The notes: generated by a model from the sequence alone, not told the origin. Shown: positions 26,036-34,911, counted from the stretch's first letter. The stretch is DNA of 64,000 nt from Aureibaculum luteum (GCF_003449015.1 NZ_QRGD01000006.1:1-64000); one strand, 5' to 3'. Made by a program: numbers and translations.

Positions 26036-26533
26036 TTAAAGCTTCGAAATTACAGTTTTTTCTTCGGTTGAAAAAGCATTGGATTGTGAAACATAGCCTC
26101 TAATATGTTTCTTTAATGCGGCATTCCTTATATGTGGCAATTGACTATAAATAAAGGTTTTATCTTCATCTATATTGGTTTTGTATTTTAATATTTTTGG
26201 TGAGTTCTCTTGAACACTTAAACGAATGAGTCTCAATTCAATGTTATTTGTATTATTTGCAATCACCGTTTCTAACATTGCCGCTCCCTTTTTAAAATAC
26301 TCTTTTTTGTCTTTTATTTTAGATTCAAATTTTGCTTTTACCGTTAAAGAAGCTGCTTTATAACCCACCAGTGTTGCATCATCGGTAACCTTAACACTTT
26401 CTAATTTTTGATAGAAGTCCTTAGCGACTTCCTCAGAATTTGCAGATTTTATATAGAGCTCGCGAATTTCTGCAACCGTAGGTTTAATTGTGATTGCTAT
26501 AAAAAATGATAAGTATAGTATTAATTTTGTCAT
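26036..26533 (-). CDS. Exported protein of unknown function in lipid cluster
   Basis: A 165-residue protein with a cleavable signal peptide (MTKLILYLSFFIAITIKPTVAE). The rest is mainly helical with no recognised catalytic motif. Phrases such as LIRLSVQENSPKILKYKTN and IRNAALKKHIRGYVSQS suggest a helical repeat. A protein of this size and position commonly accompanies flexirubin-type clusters, as far as I remember. A periplasmic accessory role in moving the lipid is a guess. Confidence 0.6.
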   Translation of the reverse strand: MTKLILYLSFFIAITIKPTVAEIRELYIKSANSEEVAKDFYQKLESVKVTDDATLVGYKAASLTVKAKFESKIKDKKEYFKKGAAMLETVIANNTNNIELRLIRLSVQENSPKILKYKTNIDEDKTFIYSQLPHIRNAALKKHIRGYVSQSNAFSTEEKTVISKL

Positions 26534-26586
26534 GTTTTTACTTGTTGTTTTTTACTACCCCTTAATAGACATTAAACTTTTACTAG

Positions 26587-26664
26587 CATCACTCGGTTCT
26601 CGATACGATGCTTTGTCTTCTCAGGAGCCCGAATATTTCCATTTGCATCACTCGAACGGACGAG
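26587..26664 (+). repeat. REP-like element, forward copy
   Basis: GGTTCTCGATACGATG at the left and CATCACTCGAACGGACGAG at the right match the ends of the element at 15452-15508. The interior has diverged and is longer. Confidence 0.6.
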
Positions 26665-26678
26665 AAATGTACTAACGT

Positions 26679-26731
26679 CACTTCGAGTGTTTTCTTCAAT
26701 GCGATAGCGTTGAAGAAAATGTATCGAGAAA
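26679..26731 (-). repeat. REP-like element, inverted copy with strong hairpin
   Basis: ACTTCGAGTG...TGTATCGAGAAA is the inverted form of the same element. Its interior stem TTTTCTTCAATGC-gata-GCGTTGAAGAAAA has one mismatch (a G-T pair in RNA). It could stabilise or end the fabZ-side message. Confidence 0.6.
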
Positions 26732-26740
26732 TCGCTATTA

Positions 26741-27106
26741 TTAAACTTCTCTATAAAGACCATTAAATTTTAAAGCTACTGTGTCGCCCATTTTAGTAAT
26801 GTTCTTTACTTTAAATTTACCTTCCTCTTCAGTGATATTCAAATTTAATACCAAAGTGTTATTTTCTTCAGGATTAATCAACGCCATAAATTTAATATTG
26901 CTCGATTTTTCCATAAACAACTTTTTCTCCAACGCTTTTTCCGTCAATTCTTTGATGATTTGAATCATGCAAACACCAGGCATTACTGGATTACCAGGAA
27001 AATGACCATTAAAAATATCATGATCTTTATTTATGAAAATTTCAGAAACCAATTGACCTTCTGTAAATTCAAAAGACTGTATTGTATATAAATTTTTGAG
27101 TAACAT
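26741..27106 (-). CDS. FabZ-like 3-hydroxyacyl-ACP dehydratase
   Basis: A 121-residue hot-dog fold dehydratase. The catalytic His35 lies in GHFPGNPVMPGVCMIQ, the FabZ/FabA signature; the usual Glu/Asp on the central helix is probably Glu53 (IKELTEKAL). It would remove water from 3-hydroxyacyl-ACP to build the double bonds of the polyene. It is shorter than FabZ of primary metabolism (about 145 residues), as expected for aryl-polyene dehydratases. No ketoreductase to supply its substrate is encoded in this cluster. Confidence 0.82.
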   Translation of the reverse strand: MLLKNLYTIQSFEFTEGQLVSEIFINKDHDIFNGHFPGNPVMPGVCMIQIIKELTEKALEKKLFMEKSSNIKFMALINPEENNTLVLNLNITEEEGKFKVKNITKMGDTVALKFNGLYREV

Positions 27107-27221
27107 TTTATAACGTATTAATAGTTGGTAAAAATAGAATTTCTTTTTGAATAGAGATTGGTTTGTTGATTTTTAAGAGCCCTTACTCCTACAAAACTTC
27201 AATCTTAATTGTATCAGTTCA

Positions 27222-27839
27222 CTAATCAATACGCTTCAATTTAATTTTTAGCTTCATATTTTTATGGTCTATTAAAATGTTTTCAGCTATTTTACCTTTC
27301 TTACTCTCAAAGGTGAAAATAATTTTTTCTTTGGATTTAGAAGCATGTAAAATGCGTACCAACTGTTGGTTTTTCTTACTGATATAATAGTAACTAAATC
27401 TTTTATTATCAACTAATTGAAAAATAGTAGCTGCTGTGGTTCGATAGGCTTTATCAACTCGAATTTCTTCTTGGAGTAAAATTTTAAAATCCTTTTTTAA
27501 GGTATTGATGAGTATTTTCTTATTAAGATCATCCGCGATAAAGTTAATGGTAAACACATCATTTTTAAGTTCCATATCCATCATTTTAGAACCAAATTCT
27601 GTGGCAAAAACGACTCTATGATGCTCAGTTGCTAATTTTTTAATGATTAAAAGACCACCAAAAGTACGTCCATACACTTCAAAATTTGCCTTATAAACAT
27701 AATCTTTAGAATAATCTGCGAAATAAGGATTTTTATACTTTTCTACTGAATTTTCCACAAGCACAAAATCTTTTGTAGAGGCTACAGTACAAGAAGTGAA
27801 CAGTAAAATTACGATAAAACTAATTCCTAAAAACCTCAT
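27222..27839 (-). CDS. Lipoprotein of unknown function in lipid cluster
   Basis: A 205-residue lipoprotein (MRFLGISFIVILLFTSC, Cys17) with a predicted beta-rich mature part (VYKANFEVYGRTFGGLLIIKK, HRVVFATEFGSKMMDMELKN). A plate of strands next to a LolA gene suggests a lipid-binding LolB-like role, which is inference from size, topology and position only. Its start overlaps the lolA-like gene by 20 bases, so the two are probably made together. Confidence 0.6.
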   Translation of the reverse strand: MRFLGISFIVILLFTSCTVASTKDFVLVENSVEKYKNPYFADYSKDYVYKANFEVYGRTFGGLLIIKKLATEHHRVVFATEFGSKMMDMELKNDVFTINFIADDLNKKILINTLKKDFKILLQEEIRVDKAYRTTAATIFQLVDNKRFSYYYISKKNQQLVRILHASKSKEKIIFTFESKKGKIAENILIDHKNMKLKIKLKRID

Positions 27840-28443
27840 CTTTTATCACTTGATTTTCTTTTCGGTTTTTAAATACAATTTGTGTGTAATCATCAGAAGG
27901 TTCTATCATTCGCACCTCAACCACCGTATGTTTTTGAGTATCGAAATGCAACACAAATTGTTTGATGTATTTTTTAAGTTCCTCATCTTTAGAATCAAAC
28001 GTAACAATATACGTTTCAGCGTTTTTGGAGAAATTCATAGTAAATTCAGCAGCATCAAACATATCACCACTAATACTTTTTACAATGAGCTGATTCAATT
28101 TTTTAAACAATTGGTTAGAGCCGATATTGACATCGCTCTTTTTCCCCTCGTCATTAATTAACAGCTTGTCTTCCTTGAAAATAACGCTGTACTGAAAAGG
28201 ACTTGTATATGACCATTTTACCAAATTTGGCGACTTAAATAGCATTTTTCCTGAAGTTTTAATGTCATTTGACAAAAACTCCATGTGTTTGTATTGATCA
28301 AAATCGCTACCGATTGTCTTTGTTTTTTGGGCAACTGCTTTTACACGTTGTTTAAAGTTTGTAATTTCTTGAGCAGTCATCGCATTTTGTGCGAAGCTTG
28401 CTGTTCCAAGACATAAGAAAAGGATAAGTATTAATTTAGGCAT
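27820..28443 (-). CDS. LolA-like outer-membrane lipoprotein carrier
   Basis: A 207-residue periplasmic protein starting at MPKLILILF (28443), with a signal peptide ending TASFAQ. I prefer this to the outer ATG because it gives a normal signal peptide. It overlaps the end of the deacetylase gene by eight bases. The LolA pattern is visible: SDFDQYKHMEFLSNDIKTSGKMLFKSPNLVKWSY, then KLLINDEGKK and the terminal VVEVRMIEPSDDYTQIVFKNRK. LolA proteins carry lipid cargo in a half-barrel. Within aryl-polyene clusters the copy is thought to carry the pigment lipid across the periplasm. Confidence 0.85.
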   Translation of the reverse strand: MPKLILILFLCLGTASFAQNAMTAQEITNFKQRVKAVAQKTKTIGSDFDQYKHMEFLSNDIKTSGKMLFKSPNLVKWSYTSPFQYSVIFKEDKLLINDEGKKSDVNIGSNQLFKKLNQLIVKSISGDMFDAAEFTMNFSKNAETYIVTFDSKDEELKKYIKQFVLHFDTQKHTVVEVRMIEPSDDYTQIVFKNRKENQVIKDEVFRN

Positions 28444-29200
28444 ATGCTTCAATTTCAAATAATTCATCTACCGTTACGGTTTCATAGTGATGTTCTTGTA
28501 AAAATAACAATAATTGTTCCAAAACCACAACGGTTCGTTTACTAGAATCATGTAATAAAATAACATCACCAGCTTTTAGGTTCTTTGTAATTCTATTTAG
28601 AATCTTTTTGGGTTCTTTTATTTTTGTATCGAAAGACCTCACATTCCATCCCACAACTTGAAGATTCGTTTGTTTAATTGCGTTTTTTATGGCAGGATTA
28701 GTAACTCCAAAAGGGGGTCTAAACAACTTGCTATTCACTTTTAATAAATTGTAAATCAATTTATTAGTGCTAATTATTTCTTCAACAATTTTGTTCTTTG
28801 AAAAAAAATCAAAAGTATTAGAATGACTGTAAGAATGATTACCAACGACATGTCCTTCAGCAACTATTTGTTGCACTAATTTGGGGTGTTTTTCTATGTG
28901 ATTTCCAATACAAAAAAAAGAAGCTTTGCTATTGTATTTCTTTAAAACAGTAAGGACTTGAGGTGTAAATTCTGAATTCGGCCCATCATCAAAAGTAATG
29001 GCCACTTGTTTTTTACTAGTCTTCGGATTTGAATTTAGAGCATTGACATGATAGTTCCATCGCATATGAAATGAACCTATACAAGTTACAATCAACCAAC
29101 ATATAAAAAGAACAACATATAAAAATTTAGGAAGTTCAAATGACAAAACAAGCAACACCAGTATAAAAAAAAAGCTATTTACTCTGCCAAATTTTAACAT
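28436..29200 (-). CDS. Membrane-anchored polysaccharide deacetylase family protein
   Basis: A 254-residue NodB-homology protein. Two hydrophobic helices at residues 8-24 and 27-44 anchor it. The catalytic domain follows with motif 1 TFDDGPN (Asp71, Asp72), motif 2 GNHSYSHS (His122, His126), motif 3 RPPFG (161-165) and motif 5 LLHDSS near 216-221. All metal ligands and the base are present, so it should be active on an N- or O-acetyl group. In flexirubin-type clusters its target is unknown. The gene overlaps both neighbours by a few bases. Confidence 0.87.
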   Translation of the reverse strand: MLKFGRVNSFFFILVLLVLSFELPKFLYVVLFICWLIVTCIGSFHMRWNYHVNALNSNPKTSKKQVAITFDDGPNSEFTPQVLTVLKKYNSKASFFCIGNHIEKHPKLVQQIVAEGHVVGNHSYSHSNTFDFFSKNKIVEEIISTNKLIYNLLKVNSKLFRPPFGVTNPAIKNAIKQTNLQVVGWNVRSFDTKIKEPKKILNRITKNLKAGDVILLHDSSKRTVVVLEQLLLFLQEHHYETVTVDELFEIEAYA

Positions 29201-30255
29201 GACTGTAATACTACTAAACTGTGGTTTTCGCCTCTATATTGATTATAAAGAAGTACATTTTTGTAGGTCTTTTTAGGTTGGTCATTTATTTTAACCAAAG
29301 TAGGAATCTCTTGTTCCTTAATTATTTTGGAAGCCAGCCAAAATCCAAATGCAGAGGCTGTATTAAATTCTCCAGACAAATGTTTATAATAAACTTGCTG
29401 TGTTTTCTTAAAGAGACCTTCTTCTATCGTTTTGTAATACGAATCGAAAGTAACATCGCCATTATTACCCAAAACAACAAGGTCTATATCATCAATAGAC
29501 AATTTATTTGCTTCTAAAAATGTTTTAATTCTAGATTCTAAATTCTCTTCACTAAGTTGACTATATATTTCAACATCCACTAATTTTGCATAGCTATGCT
29601 CCGTTTTTTCATCTGACAATGTACAAAATATGGCTCCTTCTCCGAAGATAGAACCGTCTGTATTCGAATGAATTAAATCTGCACTACCTACTTCTTCTTT
29701 TTTAATGTGACCAATCAAACGATGCAAATCATTGGTATGTTTACCATGTTCATCTACACCACCAACCAAAATAGTTGATGCCTCATCTTCATTAAACTTC
29801 ATCTGAGCATCAATAAGACAAGATTCAAAAGAAATTGCGGAATGTACATAGGTAAAGTTATAGGCTTTGCATTGTAAGCCTAAGGCTATTTGAGCACCAA
29901 CTGTATTATGTGTAGATTGAATAAAAGAAGTAGGGGTTAAAAATTCTTCATCATTATCTATTATGGCACTTACAAATTTTTCAGAATCTTGTAAACAGCC
30001 CATTCCCGTGCCTGTAATTATAGCATCAGGAACTTCTACATGAGCATCTTTTAACGCTAAACTTGAAGCCACAACACCCATTTTCACACCTTTTGCCATT
30101 CTTCTCGCTGCTGCAGGTGGAATATACTCTTTATAATTAGGGTTAATAACCGGTAAAATATTAGTGTCATAAAAGACAATATCATCTAAGAATCCACTCT
30201 CAGTAGTTTTTTGTGCAGAAACACACCCCAATCCATTGATATAACAATTTTTCAT
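29194..30255 (-). CDS. Chain-length-factor-like ketosynthase (inactive KS)
   Basis: A 353-residue thiolase-fold protein related to beta-ketoacyl-ACP synthases. At the place of the active-site Cys it reads YVHSAISFESC, without the TACSSS motif, and the two catalytic His motifs (HGTAT, GHT) are also lost. This is the pattern of chain length factors, which pair with a catalytic KS and set the size of the product pocket. The neighbouring KS at 30256-31452, whose stop lies directly before this start, is the obvious partner. Confidence 0.82.
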   Translation of the reverse strand: MKNCYINGLGCVSAQKTTESGFLDDIVFYDTNILPVINPNYKEYIPPAAARRMAKGVKMGVVASSLALKDAHVEVPDAIITGTGMGCLQDSEKFVSAIIDNDEEFLTPTSFIQSTHNTVGAQIALGLQCKAYNFTYVHSAISFESCLIDAQMKFNEDEASTILVGGVDEHGKHTNDLHRLIGHIKKEEVGSADLIHSNTDGSIFGEGAIFCTLSDEKTEHSYAKLVDVEIYSQLSEENLESRIKTFLEANKLSIDDIDLVVLGNNGDVTFDSYYKTIEEGLFKKTQQVYYKHLSGEFNTASAFGFWLASKIIKEQEIPTLVKINDQPKKTYKNVLLYNQYRGENHSLVVLQSC

Positions 30256-31452
30256 TTAGTTTTTTGAAAAAATTAAGGTTGAGCAATTTCCACCAAAACC
30301 AAAAGAATTAGAAAGCACATAATTGATAGGCTTCTCTTTTACTTCGGTAACGGGTACAATGCCTGTTTCAGCAATCGCTGTATTGAAGTTTAAATTCGGA
30401 AAAATAAGATTGTGTTGAATAGCTAATATAGAATACACCGCTTCTATTGCTGCCGCAGCAGCCAATGTATGCCCAGTAAATCCTTTTGTTGAACTTAAAT
30501 CAGGAATTTTACTTCCAAAAACACGTTGTATAGCAATACTTTCCGATAAATCGTTATTGGGTGTTGCTGTGCCATGGGCATTTATATAATCTATTTGTTC
30601 CGGTAAAATTCCCGAAACTTTAAAAGCTTTTTGCATGGCCAATGTAGCTCCTTCACCATTATCAGATGAAGCCGTTTGATGAAAAGCGTCATTCGCATTT
30701 CCATAACCGGAAACATAAGCCAGAACTTTTTTATTTTCTTTTGCAACTATTTCATCAGACTCTAAGACTAAAAATGCAGCCGCTTCACCTAAGTTCAAAC
30801 CTGTTCTATCATTATCAAAAGGTTTACAGTAGGTATCTGACAAAATCATCAAGGTTTTAAATCCGTTGATGGTAAATTTCGATAAGCAATCTGCACCGCC
30901 TACCACTACTCTATCCAATTTACCGGCTTTTATCATTCGAGCACCTAGCATTATCGCATTTGCAGATGAAGAACATGCCGTACTAATTGTCGTTACAAAA
31001 TCGGTAATTCCTAATTGTTCTGCAATTTTATGGGTAGAATCACCCGCATGATGACCACCAATATATTTGTGATTGGTTTCATCTTCTAAATATTGGTAAT
31101 AATACTTTTCGGTCATGTCCATACCTCCTACACTGGTAGCAGATATTAAACCTGTACGACAATCATTAATATCAGAAATCCCAGCATTCTCAACGGCTTG
31201 TTTGGCTGCAACTACCCCCAACAGAGCTGTTCTGGAATAATTTTGAGATTCAGGTAAACGCAATTGCTTTATCAATTCTTCGTTTGACAAATCAATTTCA
31301 CCGACCATAATTTCGTCAATATGACGTGTTTTTATGCTAGAAATTTTAGAGATACCGTGCTTACTTTGCAATAAAGCATTCAAATTCTCTTCAACTGAAT
31401 TACCAATTGAAGAAACAATACCCATTCCAGTAATGGCAACTCGTTTAGACAT
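30256..31452 (-). CDS. Beta-ketoacyl-ACP synthase, FabF type
   Basis: A 398-residue condensing enzyme with the full Cys-His-His triad: Cys160 in TISTACSSS, His293 in NAHGTAT and His328 in KGFTGHTL. Length and motifs match KAS II. It should elongate the ACP-bound chain with malonyl-ACP, paired with the chain-length-factor-like protein encoded directly after it. It follows the acyl carrier protein gene with no spacing. Confidence 0.9.
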   Translation of the reverse strand: MSKRVAITGMGIVSSIGNSVEENLNALLQSKHGISKISSIKTRHIDEIMVGEIDLSNEELIKQLRLPESQNYSRTALLGVVAAKQAVENAGISDINDCRTGLISATSVGGMDMTEKYYYQYLEDETNHKYIGGHHAGDSTHKIAEQLGITDFVTTISTACSSSANAIMLGARMIKAGKLDRVVVGGADCLSKFTINGFKTLMILSDTYCKPFDNDRTGLNLGEAAAFLVLESDEIVAKENKKVLAYVSGYGNANDAFHQTASSDNGEGATLAMQKAFKVSGILPEQIDYINAHGTATPNNDLSESIAIQRVFGSKIPDLSSTKGFTGHTLAAAAAIEAVYSILAIQHNLIFPNLNFNTAIAETGIVPVTEVKEKPINYVLSNSFGFGGNCSTLIFSKN

Positions 31453-31710
31453 TTATTTTGTTCTATTTGCAGTAATATAAGTTGCCATAATAGCAACTGA
31501 TTCAAAAATTTTCTTTCCCTCTTTAGGATCGGTTAATTTAATACCGTAATCCTTATCTAACATTACAATTAACTCTAAAGCATCAATAGAATCTAATCCC
31601 AATCCGTCTCCAAAAAGAGGATCATCATCTCCTATTTCTTCGATTGAAACATCCTCTAAATTCAATTGCTCTATAATTTTTTCTTTTAATTCTAATTTTA
31701 ATCCTTCCAT
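31453..31710 (-). CDS. Acyl carrier protein
   Basis: An 85-residue carrier protein. The phosphopantetheine attachment site is Ser41 in GLGLDSIDALE, within the typical four-helix length and acidic charge. It holds the growing polyene chain for the ketosynthases and dehydratase of this cluster. Its stop abuts the next start and its own start abuts the preceding gene, so it lies inside a tight operon. Confidence 0.92.
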   Translation of the reverse strand: MEGLKLELKEKIIEQLNLEDVSIEEIGDDDPLFGDGLGLDSIDALELIVMLDKDYGIKLTDPKEGKKIFESVAIMATYITANRTK

Positions 31711-32331
31711 CTAATCTTTATTTTTATAAAGGTTTTTTAATTCGTTAGTTGTATGCTTCCTCTGTCCTTTCTGGGATACCATATACATAAAGCAATCATA
31801 AGCTTCTCCATCATAATCTACCCATCCGCAAAGCACACTTTCTGCTTTCTCTTTTTCTAATAAGCTACTTGCATATGCATGCAAAAAATCAGCATTAAAG
31901 GCGTCAAAGATAAAAAAAGCATTCTCACTTTTTAACTGATGTTTAATACTTATTTCGCCAATAGTAATATTAGGGAGCGTATATACAAATACAGCGGGAC
32001 TCGGATAATAACTTTCCTTGTCTTGAATACTCCCTTGATGTTTCCTATCTGTATCTAAGCTTGAAGCCCTGTTTGTCAGTACAATAGCAACATTATCATC
32101 AGCGTCAATTTTAGTTGCATTTAACACATATTCAGCTCCCAAAAAGGCTAATTTACTTAAGTTATCCATTTTAAAAAATTTTGAATAACTTAAATTCAAT
32201 TGTTTATACCCTTTTTTAGAAAAATCAGCAAATTCACTATTGGAATCCTCTTTAAATATGAGTTCTCCATTCACCGAAACTGTGTTATTCCTTATATGGC
32301 AATAGTTTGATATGTAATTTTCTATTTTCAA
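31711..32331 (-). CDS. Truncated ketosynthase-like protein
   Basis: A 206-residue protein between a ketosynthase and the ACP gene. Phrases such as NVAIVLTNRASSLDTDRKHQ, AFFIFDAFNADFLHAYASSLL and AESVLCGWVDYDGEAYDCF follow the N-terminal half of the ketosynthase fold, but catalytic Cys and His are absent and the C-terminal half is missing. Similar short KS-like proteins occur in aryl-polyene/flexirubin clusters and may be scaffolding subunits. The single-base gap to the upstream gene argues for co-expression. Confidence 0.65.
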   Translation of the reverse strand: MKIENYISNYCHIRNNTVSVNGELIFKEDSNSEFADFSKKGYKQLNLSYSKFFKMDNLSKLAFLGAEYVLNATKIDADDNVAIVLTNRASSLDTDRKHQGSIQDKESYYPSPAVFVYTLPNITIGEISIKHQLKSENAFFIFDAFNADFLHAYASSLLEKEKAESVLCGWVDYDGEAYDCFMYMVSQKGQRKHTTNELKNLYKNKD

Positions 32332-32332
32332 A

Positions 32333-33478
32333 TTAATGCACTTTTTTAAAAATTACGGCTGTATTACATCCGCCAAAACCAGATGCTGTTTTCAAAAAAG
32401 TTTGCAATGGCTTTTTTATATTTTCTTTTATTACATTTATAGATTGAGAAACGCCAAGTTCATCAAAACCATAAGAAGCATATAAGGTATTATTAAATAC
32501 CGATTGCATTCCGACTATGGCTTCTAGCAAACCAGATGCTCCCAGCGTGTGGCCATAATATCCTTTTAAACTATTGACGGGCACATCACTTAATTCCATT
32601 CTATTAATAGCAATGGCCTCCATTTCATCATTATAATTAGTAGCTGTACCGTGTGCCGAAATATAATCTATGGTGCTCGTTTCTATCGTTGCTTCTTTCA
32701 GAGCAGATTGTATGCTTCTGTATAATCCTTCTCCAGTTCTTGATGGTCCAGAAATATGATTGGCATCATTACAAGAGCCATCTCCTAATATTTCTACTGC
32801 GTCTGGTGATAGGTTTTCCTTTTTGGAGGTTACCAAAACCGAAGCAGCAGCTTCTCCAATATTAATTCCTGTTCTATTTTTAGAAAAAGGTCTACAAGGA
32901 GCGTCGCTTATAGCTTGAAACGATTGAAATCCTGATAAAATAAATTCAGAAACAATATCTCCACTAGCAATAAGTACATTATCATACACACCAGACTCAA
33001 TCATTCGTTTTGCCACTGAGACTGCTAAAATTCCGGATACACAAGCGTTAGAGACTACTATCGCTTCGTTTTTAAATTCGAAAAATTGTTGTATTTGCTT
33101 CCCTAATTCAGCCAAATATGCACGTTTTTTTGGGAATTGAGAATGGGTATCTAAGACATCTACATTTCCTTTTGTCGTTGAAATGATAAGTCCCGTTTTA
33201 GCTGTGATTTCTAAGTTAGACTGCTCTAAAACATCATTTAAGGATAAGAACATCATTTTTTCTAAACGCGTAAAATCAATACTACTCCCTAATTTTTGAA
33301 AAGCAGCATCTAATTGATCTGTTTTTATCAAAGAGGAATAAAAGGGTGTTTGTAACACCTTTTTGTCATCTATTTTTTCAATACCAGAATTCCCTAATGA
33401 GATATTCTCAATATTCTGAGCCGTAGTAAAACCAAGACTTGAGATGATATTATTGTATGAAAGATAGGTTTGAGACAC
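32333..33478 (-). CDS. Beta-ketoacyl-ACP synthase, first gene of lipid cluster
   Basis: A 381-residue condensing enzyme with the catalytic triad intact: Cys146 in VVSNACVSG, His276 in SAHGTAT and His310 in KGYYGHTL. The N-terminal domain is more divergent than in the FabF-like paralogue at 30256, so it may use another substrate, for example the starter or a different chain length. It is the first gene of a minus-strand run that extends to 17.7 kb. A -7 box precedes it. Confidence 0.88.
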   Translation of the reverse strand: MSQTYLSYNNIISSLGFTTAQNIENISLGNSGIEKIDDKKVLQTPFYSSLIKTDQLDAAFQKLGSSIDFTRLEKMMFLSLNDVLEQSNLEITAKTGLIISTTKGNVDVLDTHSQFPKKRAYLAELGKQIQQFFEFKNEAIVVSNACVSGILAVSVAKRMIESGVYDNVLIASGDIVSEFILSGFQSFQAISDAPCRPFSKNRTGINIGEAAASVLVTSKKENLSPDAVEILGDGSCNDANHISGPSRTGEGLYRSIQSALKEATIETSTIDYISAHGTATNYNDEMEAIAINRMELSDVPVNSLKGYYGHTLGASGLLEAIVGMQSVFNNTLYASYGFDELGVSQSINVIKENIKKPLQTFLKTASGFGGCNTAVIFKKVH

Positions 33479-33502
33479 GCTTTATCGCTAAATTATTCGT
33501 TG

Positions 33503-33510
33503 CAAAAGTA
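33503..33510 (-). promoter_or_regulatory. Candidate -7 box for the lipid cluster
   Basis: On the minus strand TACTTTTG fits TAnnTTTG and lies 24 bases before the first ketosynthase start. No clear TTG was found at the usual -33 distance, so only half of the promoter is convincing. Confidence 0.4.
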
Positions 33511-33561
33511 ATTAAAAGTATTTTGTTGAAACACACAGTTAAAATTGAATTCTAATTTATT

Positions 33562-34911
33562 TTAAAAAGTCAAGACAAAGGTGGTATTCTTATCTGGAAC
33601 AGAATGCACCATAAGGCTACCACCATGCAGCTGCATAATTTGTTTAGAAAGGCTTAAACCGATTCCCGTTCCTGAATTTTTCGTTGTAAAAAATGGAACA
33701 AAAATTTCTTCTATAAGTTCTGGAGCTATACCAGATCCGTTGTCAGTAACAGTAATGTATTTTTTGTTTGCGTTGTTAATTCCTGCTGACATTTTAATAA
33801 TGCCGTTTTCCTTATTCTTTAAAGACTGTAAGGCATTTTTAGCTAAATTTATCATTACTTGTGTAATTTGCTTACTGTCAACAAACAATTCTAAATTATC
33901 AGGACTAATGTCTAATTTTATTTCTACCTTATTATTGACACCATCTTGCTGCATTAAAACCAATACCTTACTTAGTAACTTCTTCGCCTCAACAATTTCC
34001 TTATCAGGTTCTGGAACGCTCAATAATGTTCTATACGACTGTACAAAACTCATTAAATCGTTACCTTGCTCTTTGATAACCTCCAGTCCTTTTATTGTAT
34101 TTTCAATATGCTTTACCTCAAAGGTATCTGCATTAACCATTTTATCGTCTTTTTTAAAATACCTTAAAATTGACTCTGAAATTGAGGTTATGGGCGTAAT
34201 GGTATTCATAATCTCATGAGTTAGTACGCGTATCAATTTTACCCAAGAATCCGTTTCCTTTTCGTCCAACTCCTTATTAATATCTTGAATTACTACCAAC
34301 AAAAGCTCTTGTTTGTTAATATTTATTGAAGTCGATTTTATAGCTAATTGGGTTTTCTCTCTTTCATTTGTGAGCTGATATAATTTTTGATCAAACGGTT
34401 TTAAATCCTCAAATAACGCATACAATCCTTTATCAACTTGAGCCAATTGTTTTATATGATTCAGAGGTTTATAATTTAATAATTTTTCAACGGTAGGATT
34501 AGAAAAAATAATATGTCCTTTCTCATTAAAAGTTAAGATTCCAATATTTGAATGCTTTAAAATTTCTTGATAATATTGTTCTTGTTCTTGTTTTTTTAGA
34601 TGCACGTCTTGTATCAAAGCATTAACTCTATTCAAACTCTGATTTAAGCTCTGAAAAGACTCAATAAGGTCTTTTTCTGGAAAATGTAATGTAAAATCTT
34701 CATTTTTAATGGCATCAAAAAAGTAGGCCAATTTCCTATTGATATTATTAATATAATAGACCAATTGCCATGCTTGAAAGCATAAGAATCCAAGCATAAA
34801 AAAACAAACTACATAATACCCTTTTGTAAATAAGAAAGCGAGACCTAAAGCGGTAAGGGTTATAAAAGTTACCCTTAAAATAATGTGTATATAAAAATTT
34901 CTACTCGCCAT
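33562..34911 (-). CDS. NtrY/AtoS-like sensor histidine kinase
   Basis: A 449-residue membrane sensor. Two hydrophobic helices at about 9-28 and 31-51 leave almost no periplasmic loop, so it probably senses the membrane or a cytoplasmic signal. A HAMP/PAS-like stretch (110-210) precedes the H-box with His232 (LTHEIMNTITP), the N-box INLAKNALQSL and the ATP-lid motifs DNGSGIAP, FFTTKNSGTGIGLSLSK. Its start abuts the stop of the sigma-54 activator gene, so the two form a pair. The expected target is the divergent exporter array, inferred from position. Confidence 0.9.
   Translation of the reverse strand: MASRNFYIHIILRVTFITLTALGLAFLFTKGYYVVCFFMLGFLCFQAWQLVYYINNINRKLAYFFDAIKNEDFTLHFPEKDLIESFQSLNQSLNRVNALIQDVHLKKQEQEQYYQEILKHSNIGILTFNEKGHIIFSNPTVEKLLNYKPLNHIKQLAQVDKGLYALFEDLKPFDQKLYQLTNEREKTQLAIKSTSININKQELLLVVIQDINKELDEKETDSWVKLIRVLTHEIMNTITPITSISESILRYFKKDDKMVNADTFEVKHIENTIKGLEVIKEQGNDLMSFVQSYRTLLSVPEPDKEIVEAKKLLSKVLVLMQQDGVNNKVEIKLDISPDNLELFVDSKQITQVMINLAKNALQSLKNKENGIIKMSAGINNANKKYITVTDNGSGIAPELIEEIFVPFFTTKNSGTGIGLSLSKQIMQLHGGSLMVHSVPDKNTTFVLTF

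Larger units (their letters stand above)
26534..26740. other. 207-base gap filled by inverted pair of palindromic repeats
   Basis: A gap within the minus-strand cluster holding two REP-like copies in opposite orientation. The second is a strong hairpin (12 of 13 pairs, 26690-26719). No gene is supported here. The open frame that crosses it consists of repeat sequence. Confidence 0.6.

Noticed and set aside
26572-26763. Small minus-strand open frame between fabZ and the exported protein gene
   Set aside because: It consists almost entirely of the two REP-like elements and overlaps the fabZ end.
33581-34219. Long plus-strand open frame of 212 codons inside the histidine kinase gene
   Set aside because: It is antisense to conserved kinase motifs (N-box, GTGIGL). 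Its composition follows the complement of the kinase, and no start context or family is visible.
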